Of a stretch of DNA of 64,000 bases, positions 47,229-56,197 are shown piece after piece; position 1 is the stretch's first letter, and the number at the start of each line of letters is the position of its first letter. Below the pieces are notes generated by a model, which ran no database searches, was not told where the DNA came from, and saw only the letters and a program-made list of their open reading frames with translations. Source of the DNA: an uncultured Dehalococcoidia bacterium (GTDB taxonomy: Bacteria > Chloroflexota > Dehalococcoidia > Lucifugimonadales > UBA3495); NCBI GenBank assembly GCA_958296385.1, contig OY282494.1:665416-729415 (forward strand), written 5' to 3'. A program made the position numbers and the translations under genes.

Positions 47229-48254
47229 ATGAAGTTTGGGATAATGGCGATGCCGCAGCATCCCGCCACCGATTCCGCAACGCAGCGTTTCCACGAAACC
47301 GTCGAGCTGACGCGCCTGGCCCGGGACGCCGGGTTCAGCTCCATATCCTGCGGCCAGCACTTCCTCTCGCCGCCCTATCAGAACCTGCAAAGCATCCCCC
47401 TGCTGGCCCGGCTGGCCGCCGATTCGGGCGATATGCAGCTGGTGCTGTCCATCCTGCTGCTGCCCCTGTACTCGCCGGCCGACGTTGCCGAGACTATTGC
47501 CACGCTGGACGTGATCAGCGACGGGCGCGTGGTGCTGGGCGTGGGCCTGGGCTACCGGGACATTGAATACCAGGCGTTCAACGTGGAGCGGCGCCACCGG
47601 GTGGGCCGGTTCCTGGAGTCGCTGGAGCTGGTGCAGCGGCTCTGGACGGAGGACGAGGTAACCTTTCACGGGCGGCATTTCAACCTGGACAACGCCACCT
47701 GCGCCATCCGCCCGGTGCAGCAGCCCCACCCGCCCATCTGGGTGGCGGCCAACTTTGACACCGTAGTGCGCCGGGCCGGCGAGCTGGGCCTGCCCTGGTT
47801 CGTCAACCCCCACGCCACCCTGGAAACGCTGGAACGCCAAACCGCCCTCTACAAGGAAGGACTGGCCGCCGGCGGCAAGGAAATGCCGGCTGATATGCCC
47901 ATCATCAAGGAGATGCACGTCGCCCCCACCCACGAGGAAGCCATCCGCAACGTGCAGCCCTATCTGGAGGCCAAGTATCAGGCTTACGCCGACTGGGGCC
48001 AGGACAAGGCGCTGCCCGGCGATGAGGATTTCCGCGTCCCCTTTGAGGAACTGGCCCGCGACCGCTTTATCCTGGGCAGCAGCGAGGAAGTAATCCAGCA
48101 GATTGAGGACCACCGCCAGCGGGTGGGCGCCAATCACTTTATGTTCCGCGTCTGGTATCCCGGAATGGACGCCCGGATGGCCATGCGCGTGGTGGAGCAG
48201 ATGGGCGATACCGTCATTCCCTACTTTGAGAGCCGGTACCCCGACGAGGATTAA
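47229..48254 (+). CDS. LLM class flavin-dependent oxidoreductase
   Basis: 341 residues of the bacterial-luciferase-like superfamily. Family blocks: FSSISCGQHFLSPPYQNLQSIPLLARLA, LPLYSPADVAETIATLDVISDGRVVLGVGLGYRDIEYQAFNV, a WTEDEVTFHGRHFNLDN segment, and HPPIWVAANFDTVVRRAGELG. These are typical of FMN/F420 monooxygenases abundant in SAR202-type Chloroflexota. Substrate unknown. GGAG precedes ATG by eight bases. No partner reductase is adjacent. Only ~35% of positions look alike by eye with the LLM protein at 2009-2851, so they are distant relatives. Confidence 0.91.
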   Translation: MKFGIMAMPQHPATDSATQRFHETVELTRLARDAGFSSISCGQHFLSPPYQNLQSIPLLARLAADSGDMQLVLSILLLPLYSPADVAETIATLDVISDGRVVLGVGLGYRDIEYQAFNVERRHRVGRFLESLELVQRLWTEDEVTFHGRHFNLDNATCAIRPVQQPHPPIWVAANFDTVVRRAGELGLPWFVNPHATLETLERQTALYKEGLAAGGKEMPADMPIIKEMHVAPTHEEAIRNVQPYLEAKYQAYADWGQDKALPGDEDFRVPFEELARDRFILGSSEEVIQQIEDHRQRVGANHFMFRVWYPGMDARMAMRVVEQMGDTVIPYFESRYPDED

Positions 48255-48259
48255 GCGAT

Positions 48260-48304
48260 TTGCCCCCTTGACGGTACGGGCGGCCCGAACCGGCGAGGGG
48301 GCAA
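48260..48304. terminator. Possible bidirectional terminator hairpin
   Basis: TTGCCCCC (48260-48267) pairs with GGGGGCAA (48297-48304) around a 29-base GC-rich loop, between convergent LLM and NIPSNAP genes. No long T-run follows, so termination is uncertain. Confidence 0.35.
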
Positions 48305-48336
48305 GTTAGCCCGTCTTTGGCGGCGCGCCGGCCGGC

Positions 48337-48996
48337 CTAGTCGCTGGTAAAAGCGTAGTCCGTGGGGCGCATTATGCTGTGGTTGGACTTGCGGACGATG
48401 GGCCCGTCAACCTCGCTGGCGGCCCGCGCCTTGTTCCACTCCGGGTCGGCCTGGAAAGACCGCCAGCTTTGCTCCCGGTCGCCCAGGCTGGGGTAGCCCA
48501 GCATATACACCAGCAGGTTGTTGGCGCCCACGTCCTCCGACCAGTAGCCCACGTTCTCGATGCCGTGCTTCTCAAACAGCCCGATGGTGTGGTTGGCAAA
48601 ACGGTTGTGCACGTCGCCCAGACGGCCCGGCATCGCCTCGTAGATGCGCAGTTCCTGCACGGCGGTGGAGATGCTGGGTTGGGGCGAGTAGGGCGTCAGC
48701 CGCAGGAAACGGTTGGTAACCGTATCCACCAGCGGCCCGTTGGATTCCGTCTGCTGCCGCACCGCCAGCCAGTCCGGGTCGCTGCCAAACTTGGCCCAGC
48801 GGGTTTCCCGGTCGGCCATACTGTCAAAAACGTTGATGTAGGTCAGCCGGTTGCTCTGGCCAATCTCGTCGGTCCAGAACCCCAGGTACTTCACGCCGTG
48901 CTTGCGAAACAGGCCGGTGGTGTGGTCTTTGAATCGGTTGCTGATGTCGGGCAAACGGCCGGCAACCGCATCGTAAATTCGCAGTTCGTACAGCAT
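48337..48996 (-). CDS. NIPSNAP-family protein, two repeats
   Basis: 219 residues formed by two NIPSNAP (ferredoxin-like barrel) repeats: ELRIYDAVAGRLPDISNRFKDHTTGLFRKHG at 4 and ELRIYEAMPGRLGDVHNRFANHTIGLFEKHG near 117, each followed by a GYW/GFW strand and a DRE-W-F-DP motif. Function of the family is unknown; some members sit with oxidoreductases. It has GGAGAGGAG just before ATG 48996. Convergent with the LLM gene. Confidence 0.9.
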   Translation of the reverse strand: MLYELRIYDAVAGRLPDISNRFKDHTTGLFRKHGVKYLGFWTDEIGQSNRLTYINVFDSMADRETRWAKFGSDPDWLAVRQQTESNGPLVDTVTNRFLRLTPYSPQPSISTAVQELRIYEAMPGRLGDVHNRFANHTIGLFEKHGIENVGYWSEDVGANNLLVYMLGYPSLGDREQSWRSFQADPEWNKARAASEVDGPIVRKSNHSIMRPTDYAFTSD

Positions 48997-49224
48997 CGCT
49001 CCTCTCCTTGCTTTTCGTGGCTAATCTTTTCCTGGCTAATCCGCGTCGCAACGCCAGCGCCATTCCCGCTGCGGCGTCCCGCCCGCGTTGGATATAATGA
49101 ATAACTGCCGGCGGTAGTATAGCACCGGCGCCGGCCAGACGGATTTGCCAATCCGACGCCCTCGCCCCGGCGTATGATTTTAAGAATGACATCAGGCAAG
49201 ACGATTTGCCCAGAGGAACTGATG

Positions 49225-50559
49225 ATGAGGTTGAAAGCGTGGGCCGGTATCAGCCTGGCCGCCGGATTGACGATGCTGCTGGCCCTGGCCTGCGGCGGCC
49301 TGGATACCGGCCCGCCGGCCGCCGTGCAGCTGACGCGCCCGCCGGTTATGGAAACAACGGCGCCGTCAACTGCAACGCTGGCGGCGGCGCCGGCGGCATC
49401 CCCGGCCAATACGGAAAGACGGGCCGCTACGGCGTCCCCGGCCTCAGCCGCGGCCGAGGCGCAGGCGCGGGCCGTTGACCAGCAGCCCACCGGCGCCGCC
49501 GCGCAGGTTGCCGACGCCGAACTGATTGCCGATCAAGTCGCCGCCGCCCAGGACATGGTGATGAGCGGCATCTACGAGCGCACGCTGCCCTCCATCGTGG
49601 GCCTGCGGGTTACCACCTCGGTCAGCGTGGGGGACAACGCGCCCCGGATAATGCCCAGCGACTTTTTCTCCAGAGCCGCCGGCTCCGGTTTCGTCTGGGA
49701 TGACCGGGGACACATCGTCACCAACCGCCACGTAGTCACCGGCACCGACCGGATAGTGGTAGTTTTGTCCGACGGCGTACAGACGGAGGCCCGCATTGTC
49801 GGCGAGGATGCTGATTCCGATTTGGCGGTAATCCGCATTGCGGATGACGCCATCCGCCCGCCGCCGGTGCCGCTTGGCGACAGCGACACCATCAATCCGG
49901 GGCAGCTGGCCGTGGCCATTGGCGACCCGTTCTCGCGGGGGTTCTCGATGACGTCCGGCATCATCAGCGCGGTGGGCCGCACCATCAATCCATCGGACAG
50001 CAACTTCTCGGTGCCGCGGGTCATCCAGCACGACGCCGCCACCAACCCCGGCAACTCCGGCGGGCCGCTGCTGAACCGCAGTGGGGAGGTCATCGGCATC
50101 AACACGCAAATTATCAGCGAAACCGGCGTTTTCTCCGGCGTGGGCCTGGCCATCCCCGTCAACCTGGCCCGGCTGGTAGTGCCGGCCCTGATTGAGGATG
50201 GCCGCTACGAATACCCCTACATCGGGATTCGCGGCACGACGGTAACCCCGGACATCGCGCGGGCCATGAAACTGCCCCCCGAAACCCGGGGCGCGCTGGT
50301 AATCGCCGTCGGCGCCGACAGCGCAGCCGAACGGGCCGGACTGCAAGCCTCTGACCAGACCACCGTAGTGCAGGGCGTGGAGCTGCCCATCGGCGGGGAC
50401 GTCATCACCGCAATTAACGACGCGCCCATTCTGGGAATGGACGACGTAATTGCCTACGTCATTGAGCACACCCGCCCCGGCGATACCGCCCGATTCACCG
50501 TCCTGCGCGACAGCGCAACGGAGCTGCTGAACATTACGCTGGACGGCCGGCCCGAATAA
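49225..50559 (+). CDS. HtrA/DegP-type serine protease lipoprotein
   Basis: 444 residues. N-terminal lipobox LALAC (Cys about 23) suggests membrane anchoring; an Ala/Thr/Pro-rich linker runs to about 90. The trypsin-like domain has the triad His169 (NRHVV), Asp199 (DSDLAVI) and Ser278 (GNSGGPLL), followed by one PDZ domain (about 330-435, with GADSAAERAGLQASDQTTVVQG). It should degrade or refold damaged extracytoplasmic proteins. ATG 49225 is preferred because GAGGA lies seven bases upstream; ATG 49222 is also possible. Confidence 0.93.
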   Translation: MRLKAWAGISLAAGLTMLLALACGGLDTGPPAAVQLTRPPVMETTAPSTATLAAAPAASPANTERRAATASPASAAAEAQARAVDQQPTGAAAQVADAELIADQVAAAQDMVMSGIYERTLPSIVGLRVTTSVSVGDNAPRIMPSDFFSRAAGSGFVWDDRGHIVTNRHVVTGTDRIVVVLSDGVQTEARIVGEDADSDLAVIRIADDAIRPPPVPLGDSDTINPGQLAVAIGDPFSRGFSMTSGIISAVGRTINPSDSNFSVPRVIQHDAATNPGNSGGPLLNRSGEVIGINTQIISETGVFSGVGLAIPVNLARLVVPALIEDGRYEYPYIGIRGTTVTPDIARAMKLPPETRGALVIAVGADSAAERAGLQASDQTTVVQGVELPIGGDVITAINDAPILGMDDVIAYVIEHTRPGDTARFTVLRDSATELLNITLDGRPE

Positions 50560-50637
50560 TGCAGTGTACCGGGCCCGCAGTGCCGGGCCCGCAAAAAGCC
50601 CAAAGGCCGGCGCTGCGGGCTTTGGGCCATAGTAGCG

Positions 50638-50713
50638 TGGCGCGCCTGGCAGGACTCGAACCCGCAACCCCTGGGTCCGAAGCCCAGTGCTCTATCCGTT
50701 GAGCTACAGGCGC
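50638..50713 (-). tRNA. tRNA-Arg (anticodon TCG)
   Basis: Minus strand: acceptor GCGCCTG/CAGGCGC, D-stem GCTC/GAGC, anticodon stem CTGGG/CCCAG with loop CTTCGGA (anticodon TCG), T-loop TTCGAGT, discriminator G, encoded CCA (50640-50638). Confidence 0.96.
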
Positions 50714-50747
50714 AAGTTGCGCAAACGGTTGGAATTGGATTCGGCAG

Positions 50748-50825
50748 TGGGGCGAGCAACGGGATTCGAACCCGTGATCTCCTGTGCCACAGACAGGCGC
50801 CTTAGGCCTCTTGGCTATGCTCGCC
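50748..50825 (-). tRNA. tRNA-His (anticodon GTG)
   Basis: Minus strand: acceptor GCGAGCA/TGCTCGC, anticodon stem CCTGT/ACAGG with loop CTGTGGC (anticodon GTG). The base at -1 is G and the discriminator is C, the pairing expected for tRNA-His. CCA is encoded. It lies 35 bases upstream of the tRNA-Arg, probably in one transcript. Confidence 0.96.
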
Positions 50826-50897
50826 GCAACAGTAGCGCAACCACCCGGACTACGCCCGTCTAGGTTAGCATATTCCCCCCCATCGGACAATATCCCG

Positions 50898-50906
50898 TCA
50901 GACAAC
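50898..50906. repeat. Left 9-bp target duplication of the Uma2 unit
   Basis: TCAGACAAC, immediately outside the left end GGCAGCGTTCC; an identical copy abuts the right end at 51985. Confidence 0.85.
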
Positions 50907-51010
50907 GGCAGCGTTCCATTTCAGGTGGTTTATTTTCCCTAATGTCATTCTGAACGTCCTTTCCCCAATGTCAGGCGTTGGCCCGACTAAACTACCTGAA
51001 GCGAAACGCT
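50907..51010. repeat. Left sub-element of the Uma2 unit
   Basis: Shortened palindromic element: outer arm AGCGTTCCATTTCAGGTGG, inner arm matching 19 of 23 bases in inverted orientation (50988-51010). The middle keeps an AATGTCATTCTGAACGTC arm and the duplicated CCCCAATGTCA piece also seen at 28220. The inner end lacks the terminal GCTGCC, so it is degenerate. Confidence 0.75.
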
Positions 51011-51097
51011 ATCCGATGGCGGCCGGGAAATGATAGCAGCAGCAAAGGGCCGGTATAATACGGCACACCATGTCCCGCCAAATCCCCGAGGTTCAGC

Positions 51098-51835
51098 ATG
51101 ACCACTACCGCAAACACCACCATAGCCGCCAAAACTCCGCCGGCATCCGCGCCGGCCCGTTTCCAGTTTCCGGATCCTCCCCAACGTGAGCTTGATGAGG
51201 CAATGACTAATTACGAGTATCTGCACGGAGTGGGCAGCGGTCTGCACCTCAGCCGGCACTTTGGCAACCGGAATACCACCCTGGTATCCGCCGACCTTTG
51301 GGTCGCCCCGGCGCCGCGCTCCGGCACCAGGGGCCTGCGCCGCCCCGATTTGCTAATCGCCTTTGACGTCAACCCGGCCGCCTGCAAGGAAACCAGAGGC
51401 TATCTAATCTCGGAGCAGGGCAAGCCCCCGGACTTTGTGCTGGAGGTTGCCTCGGAGAGCACGGCCCACGTTGACGTGGAGCAGAAGCCCCGCGATTACG
51501 CCGTGCTGGGCATCCCGGAATACTGGCGCTTTGACGCAACGGGCGAGTTTCACGGCACCCGGCTGGCCGGCGACCGGCTGGTAGGCGATAACTACGAGCC
51601 TATCCCCATCGCGGAACTGCCCGACGGTTCTTTGCAGGGATACAGCGCAGTGCTGAACCTGTACCTCCGGGCGGAGCAGGGGGGGTTGGGCTGGTATGAC
51701 CCGGAAACCGGGCAGCACATCCCAACCTTTGACGACAGGCAGGCGGCCCTCCTCCAAGCCGAAGCCCGCGCCGACAGCGCCGAAGCCCGGATTCGCGAAT
51801 TGGAGGCGGAAAACCGTCGCCTCCGCAGCGGCTAA
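51098..51835 (+). CDS. Uma2 family (DUF820) putative endonuclease
   Basis: 245 residues. The PD-(D/E)XK-type core reads RRPDLLIAFDV (Asp) and PPDFVLEVASEST (Glu), followed by the family EQKPRDYAVLGIPEYWRFD strand pair and a variable beta region; the last ~45 residues form a coiled coil (QAEARADSAEARIRELEAENRRLRSG). Uma2 proteins are very numerous in cyanobacteria and Chloroflexota; their role is unclear, though the fold is nuclease-like. GAGG precedes the ATG. It is the only gene inside the mobile unit 50907-51984, so it is cargo or perhaps a helper of that element. Confidence 0.9.
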   Translation: MTTTANTTIAAKTPPASAPARFQFPDPPQRELDEAMTNYEYLHGVGSGLHLSRHFGNRNTTLVSADLWVAPAPRSGTRGLRRPDLLIAFDVNPAACKETRGYLISEQGKPPDFVLEVASESTAHVDVEQKPRDYAVLGIPEYWRFDATGEFHGTRLAGDRLVGDNYEPIPIAELPDGSLQGYSAVLNLYLRAEQGGLGWYDPETGQHIPTFDDRQAALLQAEARADSAEARIRELEAENRRLRSG

Positions 51836-51866
51836 CCCTCCAAATCATCGCCCAAAACGCCCGGCC

Positions 51867-51984
51867 GGTAGCATTCCATTTCAGGTGGTTTAGTTTCCCT
51901 AATGTCATTCTTGGCTGCGCTCAGAATGACATCAGGAATGGCCGGCGGTGGGCTGATTAAATCCACCTAGAACGGAACGCTGCC
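51867..51984. repeat. Right sub-element of the Uma2 unit
   Basis: A 118-base palindrome: left arm GGTAGCATTCCATTTCAGG, right arm the complement of GGCAGCGTTCCGTTCTAGG. The inner hairpin AATGTCATTCT...TCAGAATGACATC is a collapsed form of the hairpin at 1801-1910. Confidence 0.8.
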
Positions 51985-51993
51985 TCAGACAAC
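51985..51993. repeat. Right 9-bp target duplication of the Uma2 unit
   Basis: TCAGACAAC, identical to 50898-50906. Confidence 0.85.
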
Positions 51994-52008
51994 AGCCGTC
52001 CGGCGCAA

Positions 52009-52037
52009 TTGAACGCCGGCGTTGGATTGGATACAAT
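52009..52037 (+). promoter_or_regulatory. Sigma70-type promoter of ABC cluster 2
   Basis: TTGAAC (52009-52014), 17-base spacer, TACAAT (52032-52037). It lies 90 bases before the binding-protein start and only 24 bases beyond the mobile unit, so it belongs to the original locus. Confidence 0.6.
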
Positions 52038-52127
52038 CGTTGCCGTTCCAGCCCGGCTGGGCTTTGGAAACTATTTCGGGCGGCGTATCGTATTACCAAT
52101 AACTCACGCGACTGACCCGGAGGCAGA

Positions 52128-53975
52128 ATGACCCGAAAGAATTGCGCACCATTGCTGATTACCCTGCTGGCCGGCCTGGCCCTCGTCGCGCTGGCCTGCG
52201 GCGGCAGTTCCCCCGCAACGGAGGATGCCACTGCCGCCAGCGGTTCCGCTGACGCCGGCAGTTCCGCCGCCAGCACCCCGGCGGCGGCCGCGCCCGCCGG
52301 CAGCACCCCATCCGCGGCCCCTACTGCGGCCATGTCCGAATCGTCCGCCGTGGCCACCCAGGCGCCCCCGGTGCCAACGGCGGCTATCGTCGGGGGGGCA
52401 ACCGGCGCCGCCATCGACTCCGGCTGCGCCCCGTCCGCCGACCTTACCTTTGACAACCGCCCGCCCCAGGGCGGCACGCTGGTGCGCCTGTTTGCCGACC
52501 CCACGTCGCTGGACCCGCATCAAATCGGCGATGTCACTTCCAGCGTAGTAGTGAGCGAAATCTTTGGCGGGCTGGTCACGCTGGGCCTGGATTACCAGCC
52601 GGCATTGGACTTGGCCGAGAGCTGCGCAATCAGCGCCGATGGCACGGTGTACACCTTTGTGCTGCGGGACAACGCCCGGTTTCACGATGGCCGCCCGGTT
52701 ACCGCTCAAGACGTCAAATGGTCTATTGAGCGCGCCGCTGACCCGGACACCCTTTCCACCAACGCGCAAAACTATCTCGGCGACATCATCGGCGTTGACG
52801 ACAAGCTCAACGGTGATGCCACCGAGGTTAGCGGCGTCCGCGTCATCGATGCCCGCACCATCGAGTTCACCATCGACTCGCCCAAGTCCTACTTCCTCGC
52901 CAAGCTGTCCTATCCAACGGCCTTCGTACTGGACCGGCAGCAGGTTGAGAATGACAGTTCGTGGCTGGACCGGCCCAACGGCACCGGGGCGTTCCGCCTG
53001 GGCGTCTATGAGGTCGGCGAGCTAATCATCCTGGAACGCAACGAGTTGTACCATCTGGGCCCCGCTCACATCGAGAGCGTGCGGATGATACTCAGCGGCG
53101 GCTCCGCGATGATTATGTACGAGAACGACGAGATTCACCTGACCGGCGTAGGCATTGACGACCTGCCCCGGCTGCTTGACCCCAACGACCCGCTGAACCC
53201 GCAGCTGCACCGCTCGCCGCAGGACTTTGACGTCTTTTACATCGGCCTCAACGTAGCCGAACCGCCCTTTGACGACCCGAAAGTGCGCCAGGCCCTCAAC
53301 TACGCCATTGACTTGCCGGGCATCGCCGAAAACGTGCTGGACGGCCGGGTTTCGCCGGCCAGAGGCGTAATCCCCCCCGGCTTTCCCTCGTACACCGAGA
53401 ACCTGCGCAGCTACGACTACAACCCGGACCTGGCGCGGGAGCTGATTGGCCAGTCAAAGTACGCCGCCGATTTGGAAAGCGGCGATTTCCCCCGCATCAC
53501 GCTGAGCATATCCGGCAGCTTTGGCGCCGCCATCCCCGCCTATCTGGAAGTGATACTGGAGCAGTGGAACCAGGAACTGGACATCCAGGTTGACATCCAG
53601 CAAACCGAGTGGGCTACTTTTCTGGAGGACGTGAACGACCGCAAGTATCAGATGTACGCGCTGGGCTGGGTGGCCGACTACCCCGACCCGGAGAACTTCC
53701 TGGACATCCTGTTCCGCAGCGACAGCCAGAACAACCACAACAACTACGCCAACCCGGAAGTTGACCGGCTGCTGGAAATGGCCCGCACCGAACGGGACCG
53801 GGAAACTCGTTTCCAACTGTATAATCAGATTGAGCAGCTGATTCTGGACGACGCCCCCTGGGTGTGGACGTGGTTCAGCGGGGAAGGCTACGCCCTCATC
53901 AAGCCGGAAGTGTCCGACTACTTCCTGTTGCAGATGAGCATTCCCAAGTACCGCTACATCTACTTCAACCAGTAG
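52128..53975 (+). CDS. Peptide-type ABC transporter substrate-binding lipoprotein (cluster 2)
   Basis: 615-residue family 5 binding protein. Lipobox LVALAC (Cys about 24) ends a hydrophobic leader; a Ser/Ala/Thr/Pro linker extends to about 95. The binding domain has DPTSLDPHQIGD, TYTFVLRDNARFHDGRPVTAQDVKWSIERAADP, FDDPKVRQALNYAIDLPGIAENVLDGRVSPARGVIPPG and MYALGWVADYPDPENFLDILF. GGAGG precedes ATG 52128. Two permeases follow but no ATPase genes. Clearly distinct from the binding protein of cluster 1 (different linker and core), so substrates probably differ. Confidence 0.93.
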   Translation: MTRKNCAPLLITLLAGLALVALACGGSSPATEDATAASGSADAGSSAASTPAAAAPAGSTPSAAPTAAMSESSAVATQAPPVPTAAIVGGATGAAIDSGCAPSADLTFDNRPPQGGTLVRLFADPTSLDPHQIGDVTSSVVVSEIFGGLVTLGLDYQPALDLAESCAISADGTVYTFVLRDNARFHDGRPVTAQDVKWSIERAADPDTLSTNAQNYLGDIIGVDDKLNGDATEVSGVRVIDARTIEFTIDSPKSYFLAKLSYPTAFVLDRQQVENDSSWLDRPNGTGAFRLGVYEVGELIILERNELYHLGPAHIESVRMILSGGSAMIMYENDEIHLTGVGIDDLPRLLDPNDPLNPQLHRSPQDFDVFYIGLNVAEPPFDDPKVRQALNYAIDLPGIAENVLDGRVSPARGVIPPGFPSYTENLRSYDYNPDLARELIGQSKYAADLESGDFPRITLSISGSFGAAIPAYLEVILEQWNQELDIQVDIQQTEWATFLEDVNDRKYQMYALGWVADYPDPENFLDILFRSDSQNNHNNYANPEVDRLLEMARTERDRETRFQLYNQIEQLILDDAPWVWTWFSGEGYALIKPEVSDYFLLQMSIPKYRYIYFNQ

Positions 53976-54103
53976 CCAACGCCAGCAGTAGCCGACGCCA
54001 GCAGCCGACGCGCCGGACGCCGGCCGGGGCGAACAATCACCCGCCCAAGCCCTTTTCGCCCCGGCCCTTTTCGCCCTAACCACGATATTCGGACGGATAC
54101 CAA

Positions 54104-55051
54104 ATGGGAGCCTACGCAATTCGACGGCTGCTCTGGCTGCCCTTTCTGCTGATTATCGTTACTTTCATCACCTTTACCCTGCTCCGTTTCGGGCCGGGCG
54201 ACCCGGTGCAAGTGTGGCTGGGGCAGCACCAGAACGACGAGGTTCGCCAGCGCATCCTGGACGAACTGGGGCTGAACGACCCCATCGTCGTCCAGTACGT
54301 CCGCTACATTGAGGGCGTAGTCACCCGGCTGGATTTTGGCGACAGTTTCCGGTTCCGGGGCAAATCCGTCGCCGAGTTGATGGCCAAAAAGATTCCGGTA
54401 TCGCTGCAACTGAACCTGGCCGCCATCATCATCACGCTGGGCGTGGGCATCCCCCTGGGCCTGTTCGCCGCCCTGCGCCAGGGCACCGGCATTGACAACG
54501 TAGTCGTGGCGGTGGCGCTGGCCTTTCAATCCCTGCCGGTGTTTATCACCGCGCCGGTGCTGCTGCTGATATTCGCGCTGCGGCTGGACATCCTGCCCAC
54601 CAGCGGCTGGAACGGGTTTTTCTCGCCCAACATCGTAATGCCGGCCGTCGTGATGGGCGTCCCCGGCATCGCAATCGTAGTGCGGCTGGTGCGGGCCAGC
54701 GTGCTGGACGTGCTGGGGCAGGATTACATCCGCACCGCGCGGGCCAAGGGCCTGGCCGAGCGCGTAGTGCGCTGGCGGCACATCCTCCGCAACGCGATGA
54801 TTCCGGTAGTAACCAGTTTCGGATTCACCATCGCAGGACTGGCCGGCGGCACGTTTATCGTAGAAATCTACTTCGGCATCCCCGGCGTTGGCCTGTTCAC
54901 CATTGAATCGCTGTTCCAGCGCGACTACCCGGTGCTGATGGCCTTTGCCATCATCTCCACCACCCTGTTCGTGCTGGCCAACCTGATTGTTGACCTGATG
55001 TACCCGCTGCTTGACCCCCGCATCCGACTGGGAGCCGGCCATGTCGCGTAA
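54104..55051 (+). CDS. Peptide-type ABC transporter permease (DppB-like, cluster 2)
   Basis: 315 residues: N-terminal helix (RLLWLPFLLIIVTFITFTLL), GDPVQVWLGQH, ILDELGLNDPIVVQYVRYIEGV, later helices, and docking loop RASVLDVLGQDYIRTARAKGLAERVV. Its end overlaps the next permease by 11 bases, indicating coupled translation. Starts 128 bases after the binding protein; that gap holds a doubled AGTAGCC(A/G)ACGCCAGCAG repeat and nothing else. Confidence 0.92.
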   Translation: MGAYAIRRLLWLPFLLIIVTFITFTLLRFGPGDPVQVWLGQHQNDEVRQRILDELGLNDPIVVQYVRYIEGVVTRLDFGDSFRFRGKSVAELMAKKIPVSLQLNLAAIIITLGVGIPLGLFAALRQGTGIDNVVVAVALAFQSLPVFITAPVLLLIFALRLDILPTSGWNGFFSPNIVMPAVVMGVPGIAIVVRLVRASVLDVLGQDYIRTARAKGLAERVVRWRHILRNAMIPVVTSFGFTIAGLAGGTFIVEIYFGIPGVGLFTIESLFQRDYPVLMAFAIISTTLFVLANLIVDLMYPLLDPRIRLGAGHVA

Positions 55052-56066
55052 CCGGGCCAATGAGCCAGCGGATGCGACGCCGGCCCGCGCCAGCATCGCC
55101 GCCGAATCATCCGGAGGGGTTATCCCGGAGGGGATTCTGGCGGACGGGCATAGCTACTGGGGCCTGTCGGTGCGGCGGCTGCTTCGCAAAAAGCTGGCCA
55201 TGCTGTGCCTGTCGCTAATCATCCTGATGTACGGCGGCGCGCTGCTCTCCCCGCTGATTACGCCCTACGAGTACACCGCGCAAGACCTGTCGCAAAGCCG
55301 GGCCGGGCCGTCGCTGGCCCACCCTTTCGGCGCCGACCGGCTGGGGCGGGATATGCTCACCCGCGTAATCTACGGCCTGCGCACCACCGTAATAATCACC
55401 ATCGTATCGCTAATGGGCGGCACCCTGGTGCTGGGCGTTGCGCTGGGCCTGCTCAGCGGCTACATGGGGCGCTGGGTGGACTCCATCATCATGCGCACCG
55501 GCGAAGTAACGTCGTCTTTCCCCGACATCATCCTCATCCTGATATTCGTAGCCGCCCTCAAACCCCGTCTGGTTGACGCCGTACAGGGCTTTGAGGACGC
55601 CACCGGCATCGATTGGATAATCCGGCTGGGACTGCTGGATTACGCCATCATCTCGGTAGCCCTGTCCATATTCGGCTGGTTCGGAATGGCGCGGCTGGTG
55701 CGGGGGCAAGTGCTGCAAGCCAGAGAAAGCCAGTACACCGAGGCGGCGCTGGTAATGGGCGCCTCCACCGCCCGCATCCTGCGCGTCCACATACTGCCCA
55801 ACATACTCAGCCCGCTAATCGTGTCGGTATCGGCCGGACTAGCCGGAGTAGCCGGCTCCGAGTTAGTGCTGAGCTGGATCGGCATAGGAGTCCAACCCCC
55901 GGTGCCCAGCCTGGGCCGGATGATGTTCGAGAACGGCAGCATCAACGTAATCCGCAACGAACCCCACCTAATCCTGTTCCCCATCGGCACCGTAACGCTG
56001 CTATTCTTCTGCTTCAACATACTGGGCGACGCCGTGAACGACGCCTTTAACCCCAGGGCCCGTTGA
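55041..56066 (+). CDS. Peptide-type ABC transporter permease (DppC-like, cluster 2)
   Basis: 341 residues with the DppC layout: cytoplasmic N-terminus, first helix (MLCLSLIILMYGGALLSPLI), HPFGADRLGRDMLTRVIYGLRTTV, five further helices, docking loop RGQVLQARESQYTEAALVMGASTARI. ATG 55041 (GGGAG six bases upstream) lies inside the end of the previous permease gene. No ATPase follows; the energy source must be encoded elsewhere, possibly the lone ATPase at 37036-38013. Confidence 0.92.
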   Translation: MSRNRANEPADATPARASIAAESSGGVIPEGILADGHSYWGLSVRRLLRKKLAMLCLSLIILMYGGALLSPLITPYEYTAQDLSQSRAGPSLAHPFGADRLGRDMLTRVIYGLRTTVIITIVSLMGGTLVLGVALGLLSGYMGRWVDSIIMRTGEVTSSFPDIILILIFVAALKPRLVDAVQGFEDATGIDWIIRLGLLDYAIISVALSIFGWFGMARLVRGQVLQARESQYTEAALVMGASTARILRVHILPNILSPLIVSVSAGLAGVAGSELVLSWIGIGVQPPVPSLGRMMFENGSINVIRNEPHLILFPIGTVTLLFFCFNILGDAVNDAFNPRAR

Positions 56067-56197
56067 CGTTTATCCCGGTATTCCTGCGGCCAAGTCCGGC
56101 CGGCCGGCGTTCTTGCCGGGGATACCTGCATCGCCTAAAATCGCCATACCGCCTCCGCTTTGATATTGCCAGCCAAGACGTAACCGGAGGGCAGATT

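Larger units (their letters stand above)
50907..51984. mobile_element. 1,078-bp repeat-bounded mobile unit carrying Uma2
   Basis: The outer ends are near-perfect inverted repeats: left GGCAGCGTTCCATTTCAGG, right the complement of GGCAGCGTTCCGTTCTAGG. Both resemble the ends of the element at 28165. Perfect 9-bp direct repeats (TCAGACAAC) abut both outer ends, showing that the whole block inserted as one unit. Palindromic sub-elements lie at each end and one complete Uma2 gene in the middle. No transposase is present. Whether it is a composite of two miniature elements or one larger non-autonomous transposon is open. It inserted 73 bases from tRNA-His. Confidence 0.82.

Noticed and set aside
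50880-51019. CCATCGGA / TCCGATGG inverted pair around the left Uma2 sub-element
   Set aside because: Only 8 bases and not aligned with the element ends; the 9-bp duplication already defines the borders.
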